This document shows positions 6,915-16,403 of a DNA stretch of 64,000 nucleotides, piece by piece. Position 1 is the stretch's first letter; the number at the start of each line of letters is the position of its first letter. A program made the position numbers and the translations under genes. The DNA lies in assembly GCA_963710175.1 (NCBI GenBank), contig CAVPZC010000001.1:1364001-1428000 (forward strand). Reading direction: 5' to 3'. This DNA is from Phormidesmis sp963710175. Its GTDB lineage: Bacteria > Cyanobacteriota > Cyanobacteriia > Phormidesmidales > Phormidesmidaceae. The notes under the pieces were generated by a model, which was not told the DNA's origin, did not search any database, and worked only from the letters and a program-made list of their open reading frames with translations.

Positions 6915-9041
6915 CTATTCAACAGGGCTTTGTAGTACAACCAGGCTGCGGGCGGCAACAGTGATTTTGTCGCCTTCTCTGTAGGTTTTGGTGCGTTTGA
7001 CGAAACCTTCTGACTTGGTATCTATGAGTAAACGCCAGCGGCGATCGCACAGTCTCTCAGGCAGCGCAAACTCCAGCACGTCGTAATGGGCATTAAACAT
7101 CAGCAAAAAGCTGTCGTCTATTACCTGCTCGCCTCTGTGGTTAGGCGTGGCAATCTCTTCCCCGTTTAAAAACACCGTCAGCGTTTTGACAAAGCCGGCG
7201 TTCCACTCGTCCTGCATTTCTGCGCCTTCTACATTAAACCAGCCAATATCATTGATGCCTGAGCCGTGGATTTCGCGCCCATAAAACCAGTGGCGACGGC
7301 GAAATACCGGATGGTCATGAACCAGGTCAATCAGCCGCTGAGTATAGCGCAGCAGCGCTTTGTTTTCATCGGGCAATTGCCAGTCAATCCAGGACAGCTC
7401 GTCGTCATGGCAGTAGGTATTGTTGTTGCCGAGCTGCGATCGCCCCATTTCATCGCCTGCGAGCAGCATTGGCACGCCCTGAGACAGCAGCAGCGTCGCC
7501 AAAAAATTGCGCTGCTGCCTGGCCCTCAGTGCCAATATATCGGGCTTATTAGTCTTGCCCTCTACGCCACAGTTCCAAGCGCGGTTGTGGTCTTCGCCAT
7601 CGCGGTTGTCTTCGCCGTTGGCCTCATTGTGTTTGCCGTTGTAGCTGACCAAATCGCGCAGGGTAAAGCCGTCGTGAGCGGTGATGAAATTAATGCTGGC
7701 ATGGGGTCTGCGCCCCGTGTGCTCGTATAGATCAGAGCTGCCGGTAAACCGCAGCGCAAATTCGCCCAGCGTACTGTCTTCGCCGCGCCAGAAGTCTCGC
7801 ACCGTATCGCGAAACTGGCCGTTCCACTCTGACCACAGCAGCGGAAATTTGCCCACCTGGTAGCCGCCGTCTCCCACATCCCAAGGTTCAGCAATCAGCT
7901 TTACTTTCGAGAGCACCGGATCCTGGTGAATAATGTCAAAAAAGGTTGCCAGCGTCCCCACTTCAAACATCTCGCGCGCCAGCGCCGAAGCCAGGTCAAA
8001 CCGGAAGCCGTCTACGTGCATCTCCTGCACCCAGTAGCGCAAGCTATCCATAATCAGCTTCAGCACCTGCGGGTGGCTCATCTTCAGCGAGTTGCCGCAG
8101 CCGGTGTAGTCCATGTAGTAGCGCTCATTGCCCTCTACTAGCCGGTAATAGGCCGCGTTATCAATGCCGCGAAAGCTCAGGGTCGGCCCCATATGGTTGC
8201 CCTCGCCCGTGTGGTTGTACACCACGTCTAAAATGACTTCAATCCCCTCTGCGTGCAGCGCCTTGACCATCGACTTGAATTCTTTGACCTGTTCGCCTGT
8301 GCTGCCCGCCGCGCTGTAGCCAGAGAAGGGCGCAAAGTAGTTGAGTGAGTCGTAGCCCCAGAAGTTAGTTAGCTCTTTGTCTACCAGGTAGCCAGGTTTA
8401 GCGTGAAAGTGATGAATCGGCATCAGCTCCACCGCGCTAATGCCCAGAGATTTGAGGTGCTTAATGGCCGCTGGGTGTGCTAGTCCCGCGTAGGTGCCCT
8501 GAAGTCGTTTAGGGACTTTGGGATGTAGCTGCGTAAATCCCTTTGTATGCAGCTCGTAGATGATCGTTTCATTCCAGGGAATAGCTAGAGGGCGATCACC
8601 TTCCCAGTCAAAGTCAGTATCGACGACGATGCACTTAGGCATGGACTTAGCGCTATCGGCATCGTTATAGCTCAGGTCTTCAGCCCCATCGATCCAGTTA
8701 TAGCCAAAGGTCTCAGAGCCCGGATCTACATCGCCTGCGATCGCCAGCGCGTAGGGGTCAATCAATAGCTTATTCGGGTTAAACCGATGGCCGTTCTCAG
8801 GGTCAAACGGCCCATGCACCCGGTAGCCATAGCGCTGCCCCGGCTCAATCTCTGGGAAATAGCCGTGCCAGACAAAGTTATAGACCTCCCGGAGCGGATA
8901 GCGGGTTTCCTTGCCACGCTTGCTAAACAGACACAGCTCTACCTGGGTCGCGTTCTCAGAAAAGATGGCGAAGTTCGTTCCTTTACCATCCCAGGTTGCC
9001 CCTAACTGATTGGCCGTACCGGGCAGTTGTTGAATACTCAT
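6915..9041 (-). CDS. glgX: glycogen debranching protein GlgX (isoamylase-type)
   Basis: Hydrolyses alpha-1,6 branches of glycogen in the cytoplasm during glucan turnover; 708 residues, full length for GlgX/TreX. The N-terminal CBM48 domain begins with TANQLGATWDGKGTNFAIFSENA. The GH13 barrel follows, with VILDVVYNHTGEG, the nucleophile Asp in DGFRFDLASAL (about residue 350), the acid Glu in IAEPWD (about 388) and FITAHDGFTL (about 456). The block LLAGDEMGRSQLGNNNTYC is typical of GlgX. The gene is alone on its strand and the MITE lies directly downstream. The ATG at 9041 has a purine-rich upstream stretch (CTTCC on the plus strand). Confidence 0.96.
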   Translation of the reverse strand: MSIQQLPGTANQLGATWDGKGTNFAIFSENATQVELCLFSKRGKETRYPLREVYNFVWHGYFPEIEPGQRYGYRVHGPFDPENGHRFNPNKLLIDPYALAIAGDVDPGSETFGYNWIDGAEDLSYNDADSAKSMPKCIVVDTDFDWEGDRPLAIPWNETIIYELHTKGFTQLHPKVPKRLQGTYAGLAHPAAIKHLKSLGISAVELMPIHHFHAKPGYLVDKELTNFWGYDSLNYFAPFSGYSAAGSTGEQVKEFKSMVKALHAEGIEVILDVVYNHTGEGNHMGPTLSFRGIDNAAYYRLVEGNERYYMDYTGCGNSLKMSHPQVLKLIMDSLRYWVQEMHVDGFRFDLASALAREMFEVGTLATFFDIIHQDPVLSKVKLIAEPWDVGDGGYQVGKFPLLWSEWNGQFRDTVRDFWRGEDSTLGEFALRFTGSSDLYEHTGRRPHASINFITAHDGFTLRDLVSYNGKHNEANGEDNRDGEDHNRAWNCGVEGKTNKPDILALRARQQRNFLATLLLSQGVPMLLAGDEMGRSQLGNNNTYCHDDELSWIDWQLPDENKALLRYTQRLIDLVHDHPVFRRRHWFYGREIHGSGINDIGWFNVEGAEMQDEWNAGFVKTLTVFLNGEEIATPNHRGEQVIDDSFLLMFNAHYDVLEFALPERLCDRRWRLLIDTKSEGFVKRTKTYREGDKITVAARSLVVLQSPVE

Positions 9042-9167
9042 ATAAGAAGGAAGCTTGGGATATGGGCGATCGCGACATCAAATCTGTAAAGATGTTCTCA
9101 ATAGCATACCGCGCCTTTCTAAGACGGGAGCATCCTTTGTCTTGCCGTCTTCCTATAGATAGAATTT

Positions 9168-9983
9168 ATGATCATCCGCCACGACATTGACCCTGCGCGC
9201 TATCTTGCTAGCTCAGCGCAGTTTCCATCCATCGTGCCTGTCTGTAGCGCTCCAGAAGAAGTGCTAATTGTCTACGACGACATCGACCGACTGCTCAAAC
9301 CCAGCCTGATTCCTGCCGTTCAATTAGCCCCCGACGTTTACACGCGCTGCGACGCCATGGGCACGCTAATTCAACCCAGCTGGATTTTGAGCGCAGCCCA
9401 CGTCGCCATAGAACTGTCTTTAAAGCATGAGATTGAGTTTGCAGGCACTGCCTACGCGATTGAGCAGCTAGTACTCCATCCCGACTTTCACAGCTGCGAA
9501 GATATCTCCAATGTGCAGAACGACATCGCGCTGATTCAGCTTCAGATGCCGGTAACAGGCATCTCACCTCTGCCGCTCTATAGGCAAACAGACGAACTGC
9601 AAAAGACAGTTACCCTGGTGGGCCAGGGAGATTTTGGCACCGGTCTAATTGGGCCAGATCAGGTCGATGGAAAAAAGCGAGTAGCCACTAACCGCGTCGA
9701 GGAAGCAGACGATCAGTGGCTAGTACTTAAGTTCGATACGCCTCCCGATGCAACAGACTTAGAAGGGATCTCTGGGCCGGGAGACGGCGGATCACCTGCT
9801 TTGCTAAAAACAGACCAGGGCTGGGCGATCGCCGGGGTTAGATCCGGTCAATACTCAGCCAGACTGGGCGAAGGCTACTACGGCGTTTACGAATATTACA
9901 GCCGCATCTCGCATTACCTCGACTGGATTGACTCAGTCGTGGGCCTGCTCACCCCAGATATCACCACAAATACAGCAAAATAA
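9168..9983 (+). CDS. trypsin-like serine protease (S1 family)
   Basis: A 271-residue S1 peptidase domain with the complete catalytic triad: His78 in SAAH, Asp119 in NDIALI and Ser209 in GDGGSP. The last motif replaces the classical GDSGGP, a variant common in bacterial and cyanobacterial trypsins. No clear signal peptide is seen in the first 30 residues, so location is uncertain; a start upstream was not found. The 3' end overlaps the convergent ctaE gene by 23 bp. Substrate unknown. It could be a stand-alone protease, or an effector linked to the EACC1-like protein beyond glgX, but the latter is speculation. Confidence 0.85.
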   Translation: MIIRHDIDPARYLASSAQFPSIVPVCSAPEEVLIVYDDIDRLLKPSLIPAVQLAPDVYTRCDAMGTLIQPSWILSAAHVAIELSLKHEIEFAGTAYAIEQLVLHPDFHSCEDISNVQNDIALIQLQMPVTGISPLPLYRQTDELQKTVTLVGQGDFGTGLIGPDQVDGKKRVATNRVEEADDQWLVLKFDTPPDATDLEGISGPGDGGSPALLKTDQGWAIAGVRSGQYSARLGEGYYGVYEYYSRISHYLDWIDSVVGLLTPDITTNTAK

Positions 9984-10581
9984 ACAAGATAATCCAGATC
10001 ACATCGACAAAGTGCCAGTACAGCTCTACCGCTTCAATGCCAAAGTGATTTTCGCTGGAGTAGTGGCCAGGCTCACGCGCCCGCAGCAAAACAGCCAGCA
10101 TTAGCAGTAGACCCACCAGCACGTGCAAGCCGTGGAAACCTGTCAGCACATAAAAAGTGCTTGCAAACAGATTGTCGGTGAGTCCAAACTCCAGATTGCT
10201 GTACTCGTAGAGCTGACCTAGCAAGAAAACCGTACCCATCACAATGGTGAGGCTAAACCAGGTTCTCACGCCATTTACATTATTGTTTTTGACGGCGGTA
10301 TCGGCCTTGTGAATGACAAAACTGCTGGAGATTAAAATCAGTGAGTTAATCCCAGGCAGCAAGATTTCTAGCTCCGGTGTCCCCACGGGCGGCCACTCTG
10401 TGGCTACCAGCCGAAAGGTGACATAGGCGATAAATAAGCCCATGAACAGCATACTCTCGGCGCAAAGAAACACCAGTACGCCAAACAAGCGATGGTCAGG
10501 ATGCTCCTCGTGGTGGCTAGCTGCGCCCTCCTGAGCGATATTGATCACGCCCTCAGCTGTATTAACAGAAGAACCTTGCAT
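9961..10581 (-). CDS. ctaE: cytochrome c oxidase subunit III
   Basis: Membrane subunit III of the aa3-type terminal oxidase, 206 residues with five transmembrane helices, as in the short bacterial/cyanobacterial form. Characteristic blocks are HPDHRLFGVLVFLCAESMLFMGLFIAY, LTGFHGLHVLVGLLLM and the C-terminal VELYWHFVDVIWIILF. It follows ctaD by about 100 bp, with a stem-loop in the gap, and ends the ctaC-ctaD-ctaE set. Its stop lies inside the convergent protease gene. Confidence 0.96.
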   Translation of the reverse strand: MQGSSVNTAEGVINIAQEGAASHHEEHPDHRLFGVLVFLCAESMLFMGLFIAYVTFRLVATEWPPVGTPELEILLPGINSLILISSSFVIHKADTAVKNNNVNGVRTWFSLTIVMGTVFLLGQLYEYSNLEFGLTDNLFASTFYVLTGFHGLHVLVGLLLMLAVLLRAREPGHYSSENHFGIEAVELYWHFVDVIWIILFILLYLW

Positions 10582-10637
10582 AGGTAAGTATCGGTGGTGT
10601 TTGCAATAGTTGAGTAGTCAACTGGAAAGTAAAGAGG

Positions 10638-10680
10638 CAGCTCACACCCTGCCGTTTCTCTGGCTAAAGCGTGTGAGCTG
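10638..10680 (-). terminator. stem-loop between ctaD and ctaE
   Basis: A perfect 10-bp stem (CAGCTCACAC at 10638-10647, GTGTGAGCTG at 10671-10680) with a 23-nt loop begins five bases after the ctaD stop on the transcribed strand. It lacks a run of T, so a processing, mRNA-stability or partial-attenuation site is more likely than a full terminator. It could set the ratio of subunit III to subunit I. Confidence 0.6.
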
Positions 10681-10685
10681 TTTTG

Positions 10686-12368
10686 CTACGTAGCCGGAAC
10701 TGGCACACCGTGCTCGTAAAGCTCCGGCGGATCTTCTTCGGCGATGTAGCCCAGACCGTAGTCGTAGGGGCCTGTTTTCAGCACCGGCAGCTCTTCAAAG
10801 TTCTCAATGGCCGGTGGTGAGAGGGTCTGCCACTCAAGCGTAAGGGCACGCCAGGGGTTCGCTGGGGCTTTTGGCCCGTAGCGCCAGCTCCACACCGCAT
10901 TGATCAAAAAGGGAATAGTCGAGACTGCCATGATGTAGGAGCCGATCGTCGCCAGCACGTTCAGGTCAGTGAACTGCGGATCGTATAGAGCAATCCGGCG
11001 GTTCATGCCCATTAGGCCAAGCTCGTGCATGGGCATAAAGGTGAGGTTCATGCCGACAAAAGTGAGGACAAAATGAACCTTGCCCCAGAACTCGTTCATC
11101 ATGTGCCCGGTCATCTTAGGGAACCAGTGGTATACCGCCATGAAGACGCCGAAGACTGAAGCGCCAAACAGCACATAGTGGAAGTGAGCCACCACAAAGT
11201 AAGTGTCGTGAACGTGAATGTCGAACGGCACTGCCGCGAGCATCACGCCGCTGATACCGCCGATTAAAAAGAGCGCGATAAAGCCCATCGCAAACAGCAT
11301 GGCGCTGGTAAAGGCGATTTTGCCCCGCCAGAGCGTAGCCACCCAGCCAAAGACCTTAATCCCGGTCGGCACCGCAATCACCATGGTGGTGATCATAAAG
11401 AACATGCGCAGCCAGGGCGGGGTGCCGCTGGTAAACATGTGGTGCGCCCAGACAATCAGGCCCAAAAAGCTGATGACAATGGAGGAGTAGGCGATCGCCC
11501 GGTAGCCAAAAATCGGCTTGCGAGCGTGAACCGAAACCACCTCGCTAATCGCCCCAAACAGCGGCAGCACGAATATATACACCGCCGGGTGCGAGTAAAA
11601 CCAGAACATATGCTGGTAGACCACCGGGTTGCCGCCGCCCGTGGGGTTAAAAAAGGCAGTTCCGGCAAATAGATCAAAGGAGAGCAAAATCAGCGCCCCC
11701 GCCAGCACTGGCGTACTGATCAAAATCAGCAGAGAGGTCGCGATCATCGCCCAGCAAAACAGCGGCATATCAGTCAGCGTCATGCTGGGGACGCGCATCT
11801 TTAAGATGGTGACTAAAAAGTTGATCCCACCTAGAATAGAGGCCGTCCCGCCCACCAAAATGCTCATGATCCAGATACCTTCACCCAACATGCCAGTGGT
11901 CAAGCTCAGCGGTGGGTAAGAGGTCCATCCTGCCTGCGGTGGCTCAAAGAAAAAGCTGCCAATCAGCATCAGGCCCGAGGGTGGGATCAGCCAGAATGCT
12001 ATGGCATTCAGCCTGGGGAAAGCCATATCCCGCGCCCCAATCATCAACGGGATCAGGTAGTTCGCCAATCCTGCGCCCGCTGGCACAATCCACAAAAACA
12101 GCATCACTGTGCCGTGGAGGGTCAGCAGCCCGTTGTACACATCGGGCGTGACTATGTCGGGAGCAGGCGTTGCCAGCTCTGTGCGCATCACCGTTGCCAG
12201 CGATCCGCCAACCAGATAAAAGAAAAAGGCCGTCACCAGATATTGAATGCCAATAACCTTGTGATCGGTGCTAAAGCTGAAATAGTCAGTCCACTTGCGC
12301 TCATTGCCCAAGAGCATAGGAGTCTCTAAGGGGGCGGCGGGCGCTTTTGCCTCTGGAGTTACTGTCAT
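10686..12368 (-). CDS. ctaD: cytochrome c oxidase subunit I
   Basis: Catalytic heme-copper subunit, 560 residues, 12 transmembrane helices. Seen are the CuB/heme a3 region FWFYSHPAVYIFVLP (His and cross-linked Tyr), the His pair in VWAHHMFTSG, and HFHYVLFGASVFG with the two heme-binding His. GGNPVVYQHMFWFYSHPAVY is typical of aa3-type enzymes. In cyanobacteria this oxidase serves respiration, mostly in thylakoid membranes. It lies 90 bp after ctaC. The start at 12368 is the first Met, followed by a short Pro/Ala-rich cytoplasmic tail. Confidence 0.98.
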   Translation of the reverse strand: MTVTPEAKAPAAPLETPMLLGNERKWTDYFSFSTDHKVIGIQYLVTAFFFYLVGGSLATVMRTELATPAPDIVTPDVYNGLLTLHGTVMLFLWIVPAGAGLANYLIPLMIGARDMAFPRLNAIAFWLIPPSGLMLIGSFFFEPPQAGWTSYPPLSLTTGMLGEGIWIMSILVGGTASILGGINFLVTILKMRVPSMTLTDMPLFCWAMIATSLLILISTPVLAGALILLSFDLFAGTAFFNPTGGGNPVVYQHMFWFYSHPAVYIFVLPLFGAISEVVSVHARKPIFGYRAIAYSSIVISFLGLIVWAHHMFTSGTPPWLRMFFMITTMVIAVPTGIKVFGWVATLWRGKIAFTSAMLFAMGFIALFLIGGISGVMLAAVPFDIHVHDTYFVVAHFHYVLFGASVFGVFMAVYHWFPKMTGHMMNEFWGKVHFVLTFVGMNLTFMPMHELGLMGMNRRIALYDPQFTDLNVLATIGSYIMAVSTIPFLINAVWSWRYGPKAPANPWRALTLEWQTLSPPAIENFEELPVLKTGPYDYGLGYIAEEDPPELYEHGVPVPAT

Positions 12369-12458
12369 AAACGCTTTCAGTCGTTACGGCTAAAGTCAGG
12401 TAAACATTGAGCGGCTTGTCACTCGTACTCGTTTCCAAGTGACAGAGCAAAAATCCGT

Positions 12459-13478
12459 CTAGCCAGGGTGATGCAAATGCTGGCTATGCGTAGCGATGCT
12501 GTGCAAGGAAGCCAGATTTTCAGGGGCCACCGCCAGCTGCATGGGCTCTACAAAATTGCCCAGGTACTCAGCATCGGTGCGCTCTGCTGGCGGCGCAGGG
12601 AGATTGGCAATCGTTGTATCGCCTGCGGCCATCGCAGTCAGCCGGCTGTCTACCCAATCGGCATACTCATCTGGAGAGTGGACGATGATTTGAGTGCGCA
12701 TGCCGCCGTGGTAGGGTCCGCATAGCTCCGCGCACACAACCGGATAGCTCCCTTCACGAATAGCGTTAAACACGAGCTTGGTCTCTTGCCCAGGGATCAT
12801 ATCTTGCTTGATGCGAAACTCAGGTAGCCAAAAGGCGTGGAGCACATCTTCAGCGTTGAGATTTAGCGTGACCGGCATGTGAGAAGGCACATGCAGCTCG
12901 CCGTCGATGATGCCGTTAGGGTAGGTAAAGATAAAGGCATACTGCAATCCCTTGACCTCTACTGCCAGTGTCGGCTCACTCTCCATGCCGGGCATCACGC
13001 CCAAACCAGCCTCGCTCAGCAGCGGCTCACCGGTTAAAGCGTCAACTGCATCAGGCGCATAGGCCACCTGCACAGCTTTCGCGCTCGCGGGCGACATGTC
13101 GTGATTCATCAGCTCCAGGCCACCCATGCGGCTGTAAATGTCGAAGCTGTAAATAGAGATGCCGAGTACGACGACCGCCGGGATCGCTGTCCATAAAATT
13201 TCTAAAGGAATATTGCCTTCTAAATGCTCGCCGTCGCCCATATCCCCTTCCCGGCGACGAAAGCGAACAGCGGCCACCACCAGCGCCCCTTCAACCAGCA
13301 AAAACAGGCCAAAGCCAATGGTCATCATCGTATTGAACAGCCCGTCTACTAGCTCAGCTTCACTAGAGGCTGCCACTGGCATCAGACCGTGGTTTTGGCC
13401 GTACCACAGGCTGGCCAAGGTAACGAATATACCTACTAAAAGAGTCACAATCGAGCTGGGAATGTTCACAGGATTCAT
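12459..13478 (-). CDS. ctaC: cytochrome c oxidase subunit II
   Basis: CuA-bearing subunit that accepts electrons from cytochrome c or plastocyanin; 339 residues. Two N-terminal membrane hairpins (residues 8-24 and 50-72) precede the cupredoxin domain. The CuA motif VCAELCGPYHGGM contains both Cys, Glu, His and Met ligands, and the first His ligand lies in VLHAFWLPEF. An insertion of about 40 residues (MNHDMSPASAKAVQ to TLAVEVK) lengthens the first part of the periplasmic domain, as in other cyanobacterial subunits II. The C-terminus is His-rich (HSQHLHH). It is the first gene of the ctaCDE set, transcribed away from ctaA. Confidence 0.96.
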   Translation of the reverse strand: MNPVNIPSSIVTLLVGIFVTLASLWYGQNHGLMPVAASSEAELVDGLFNTMMTIGFGLFLLVEGALVVAAVRFRRREGDMGDGEHLEGNIPLEILWTAIPAVVVLGISIYSFDIYSRMGGLELMNHDMSPASAKAVQVAYAPDAVDALTGEPLLSEAGLGVMPGMESEPTLAVEVKGLQYAFIFTYPNGIIDGELHVPSHMPVTLNLNAEDVLHAFWLPEFRIKQDMIPGQETKLVFNAIREGSYPVVCAELCGPYHGGMRTQIIVHSPDEYADWVDSRLTAMAAGDTTIANLPAPPAERTDAEYLGNFVEPMQLAVAPENLASLHSIATHSQHLHHPG

Positions 13479-14281
13479 TTCAGATCGTGAATAGATCTGT
13501 TGCTTTCAACGTATGAGCGATTTGTACAGACGGTCAGGGGTTCTACTGCCTCATCGCCTATCTAAGGTAGCGTTCTTTTGAGAGATATGAGCGCTTTTTC
13601 GAGTAACGTCTGTGCCCTTAAGGTTTTCTCTAGAATCTATTTGGTAGACGAGCGCTAGGAACTACTGGCAGATGATCTTAAAGTTAACGAAGGATCAAGG
13701 ATTAAGTAATTTGATCGGTTTACTCAGCCACCCTGCTCTGCGAGAAGGCCAAGCCTACGACTACGCTAGGGTTCGGTGCTTGGCGTTCGGTACTCGGCGT
13801 CTCCGATGGCTGAGCGTATTCGAAGCCAAAACCCACCGATCCACATGAAGCAGCTTTTATTCAATTCCCGCTCCTAAATGCCTCATCTCAGCCACCTCGA
13901 TCTGTAAATGCCTCTACGTTTCATAGAAAAGCGTGTAGCCTTACCGATGCTGTATAGCGGACTACTCCAGCCGCTTTGCCCGTGATGGCTTGGTGAAGTC
14001 ATTGCTCTGAGTTCGAGGCTGTCAAGGGCTCATCTCTACACACAAAACAAAAGGATCGAGCCAATTTATGTAAGCGATAATTGTTAAGCAACATTAAACG
14101 CAGCCGTCACTATCAAAAGAAAATGTCTACAACAAGAGAATATCCGGCTGCTCGCGTTATATTTTCATCGAGAGGAAATTTAACCAGCAAGCAGGTCACA
14201 ACCCTTAAAGGCCCTCAAAAATTTGGCTGCTAATTCTCTGTTTTTGACAGGTCGCTGCGCCCTACCCCCGCTTTAACCGCC
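13479..14281. other. 803-bp intergenic region between divergent ctaC and ctaA
   Basis: No coding frame with family signals, tRNA or terminator was recognised. It must hold promoters for ctaCDE (leftward) and ctaAB (rightward). Two small structures are visible: a tandem 14-bp repeat at 13771-13784 and 13785-13798 (GTTCGGTGCTTGGC then GTTCGGTACTCGGC), and an 8-bp inverted pair CTCAGCCA (13723-13730) and TGGCTGAG (13807-13814) that brackets it. No recognisable regulator site was identified. Confidence 0.5.
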
Positions 14282-15286
14282 ATGGCAAATCCCAGCTTTT
14301 CGAGCCCACCTATTTCACCCAATTCGGTCGCCCTCCATTCGCCTGCAAAAGAGTCGTCGGCTCAAACGCTAATTCGGCGGTGGATTTGGAAAATGGCGAT
14401 CGCCACCCTCGCTCTCATGGCCGTCGGCAGCGCCACTCGCGTTATGAATGCGGGCCTGGCCTGCCCTGACTGGCCGCTGTGCTACGGTCAGCTCGTGCCC
14501 ACCGCTCAGATGAATCTGCGGGTGTTTTTAGAGTGGTTTCACCGATTGGATGCTTCGCTGATTGGGCTGATGGCAATTGGCCTGGTTGGGCTGAGCGGCT
14601 GGTATCGGCGATCGCTTCCCGCCTGGCTACCCTGGGCATCGGTCGGCGCGCTGTTTTTGATTGTGGTGCAGGGCCTGCTGGGGGGGCTGACGGTGATCGA
14701 GCTACTGCGGTTTGACATTGTCACAGCGCACCTGGGCACGGCGCTGCTGTTTTTCAGCACGCTGCTGATTATGGGCATGGCGCTGATGCCCTACAAACCC
14801 GCTGGCAACGTCGGCAAACTGCCCTGGCTTGGACTGGCGGCGGCATTGCTGGTATACGCTCAGAGCATTATCGGTGGCCTGGTAGGCTCTCGTTGGGCTG
14901 CGCACCAGTGCTTTGGCCTGGCAGACCTGTGCAATGTGATGAATACTCATATCGCCGGGGTCGTACCGCCGACGCTGGCAGTATTAGCGCTAGTTGTGGC
15001 CGTATGGCGAACGCCTGCCCTTGACCAGTGGCTGCGCGGCTTGGCCAATGCTGCGGGAGGGCTGCTGCTGCTGCAAATTGCGCTGGGAGTCGCTACCTTT
15101 AAGCTGCGGCTACAAGTAGAGCCCTTGACGGTGTGTCACCAAACGATTGGCGCAGCCCTGCTAGGCTGTCTGGTGTGTTTTACGGTATTGGCTTTGCGCG
15201 ATCGCGCCTCACAGGCCACAGTCGCTACTGCCCCGTTTGAGGAAGGCGACTTTAAGGAAAGCAACCCGCTCCAATTCCCGGCCTGA
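14282..15286 (+). CDS. ctaA: heme A synthase (COX15/CtaA)
   Basis: Oxidises the C8 methyl group of heme O to make heme A for the oxidase encoded alongside; 334 residues, eight transmembrane helices. The first half contains GSATRVMNAGLACPDWPLCYGQ with the conserved Cys pair region, and heme-ligand His in EWFHRLDASLIG and TAHLGTALL. The second half repeats this arrangement (SRWAAHQCFGLADLC, MNTHIAG, CHQTIGAALLG). It precedes ctaB by 73 bp in the same direction. This pairing is conserved in cyanobacteria. Confidence 0.96.
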   Translation: MANPSFSSPPISPNSVALHSPAKESSAQTLIRRWIWKMAIATLALMAVGSATRVMNAGLACPDWPLCYGQLVPTAQMNLRVFLEWFHRLDASLIGLMAIGLVGLSGWYRRSLPAWLPWASVGALFLIVVQGLLGGLTVIELLRFDIVTAHLGTALLFFSTLLIMGMALMPYKPAGNVGKLPWLGLAAALLVYAQSIIGGLVGSRWAAHQCFGLADLCNVMNTHIAGVVPPTLAVLALVVAVWRTPALDQWLRGLANAAGGLLLLQIALGVATFKLRLQVEPLTVCHQTIGAALLGCLVCFTVLALRDRASQATVATAPFEEGDFKESNPLQFPA

Positions 15287-15359
15287 TCGCTGGCTGTGAC
15301 TGATTTGACCAGCGCCTTCTGATAACTCCCCTCTAATAACCTTTGAGAAAAGCTTAACT

Positions 15360-16340
15360 ATGCAAACCTCTTCCATCTGGGCCGCCCGCCACCACGACAG
15401 TTTTGGTGAGGTGGTACGCAGCTACTGGCAGCTCACGAAGCCGCGCATTATTCCCCTGCTGCTGATTGAGACGGCAGCGGGGATGTGGGTAGCAGGCCAG
15501 GGCCGCGTTGGTCCGGTGCTGCTCTTGGTCACGCTGTTGAGTGGCACCTTAGCGGCAGCTTCAGCGCAGACTATCAACTGCATTTACGACCGCGATATTG
15601 ACTACGACATGGAGCGGACTCGTCACCGGCCCATTCCCTCAGGGCGCATCCAGCCTAAAGATGCGCTGGTGTTTGCGCTGGTTATGGCGGCGATGTCTTT
15701 TGGGCTGCTGGCTGGCTTTGCCAACTTGCTCAGCGCGGGGCTAGCGATGCTGGGCATTGCGGTGTACGTGGGTGTGTATACTTTCTGGCTGAAGCGCTCT
15801 TCGCCGCAAAACATCGTAATTGGCGGCGCCGCCGGTGCGATTCCGCCGCTGGTTGGCTGGGCAGCCGTCACGGGTGACTTGACCATTGCAGCCTGGGTGA
15901 TTTTTGCCATCGTATTTGTATGGACACCGCCTCACTTCTGGGCGCTGGCGATGCTGATTCAGGACGATTACGCCAAAGTAAAGGTGCCGATGCTGCCGGT
16001 CGTGGTGGGTAACCAGGCGACGGCCAAGCAAATTTGGGCCTATACGGTGGTGCTGGTGCCGCTGACGCTGGCTTTGGTGTATCCGCTGGGCGTCTGCGGG
16101 GCAGTGTATGGCCTGAGCGCGCTGGGGCTGGGCTACTTGTTTTTACAAAAGGCTTGGCGGTTGCGCGATCGCTACGACGATAAAGACCTGGCTCGCAGCA
16201 CCTTTAAGTACTCCATTTTCTACATGATGCTGCTGTCTGTAGCGATGGTGATCGATTCGCTGCCGGTTGTCAGATTTGCCGTCGCCTCACTCACTCACGG
16301 TGTTCAGTCAATCTTGACTGCGATCCCGATGCTGGCGTAA
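15360..16340 (+). CDS. ctaB: protoheme IX farnesyltransferase (heme O synthase)
   Basis: Adds a farnesyl group to heme B to give heme O, the substrate of CtaA; 326 residues, UbiA prenyltransferase family, about nine transmembrane helices. The two Asp-rich motifs are NCIYDRDIDYDMERTRHRP (binds the Mg-diphosphate) and the second loop DDYAKVKVPMLPVV. The start is supported by the usual MQTSSIW-type cyanobacterial N-terminus. It is the last gene of the oxidase/heme A locus. Confidence 0.97.
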   Translation: MQTSSIWAARHHDSFGEVVRSYWQLTKPRIIPLLLIETAAGMWVAGQGRVGPVLLLVTLLSGTLAAASAQTINCIYDRDIDYDMERTRHRPIPSGRIQPKDALVFALVMAAMSFGLLAGFANLLSAGLAMLGIAVYVGVYTFWLKRSSPQNIVIGGAAGAIPPLVGWAAVTGDLTIAAWVIFAIVFVWTPPHFWALAMLIQDDYAKVKVPMLPVVVGNQATAKQIWAYTVVLVPLTLALVYPLGVCGAVYGLSALGLGYLFLQKAWRLRDRYDDKDLARSTFKYSIFYMMLLSVAMVIDSLPVVRFAVASLTHGVQSILTAIPMLA

Positions 16341-16403
16341 AGCATCATCAGGCGCGTCAATACTAGAATAGAATTCAGTCGAGTTCGATTTTAGAGGTGC
16401 TTT

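Noticed and set aside
7266..7730. 154-residue plus-strand frame inside glgX
   Set aside because: It is antisense to strongly conserved GH13 sequence, has low-complexity composition and no family features.
13479..14281. Search for tRNA or small RNA in the cta gap
   Set aside because: No cloverleaf, T-loop motif or terminator pattern was found by eye; a covariance-model search would be needed.
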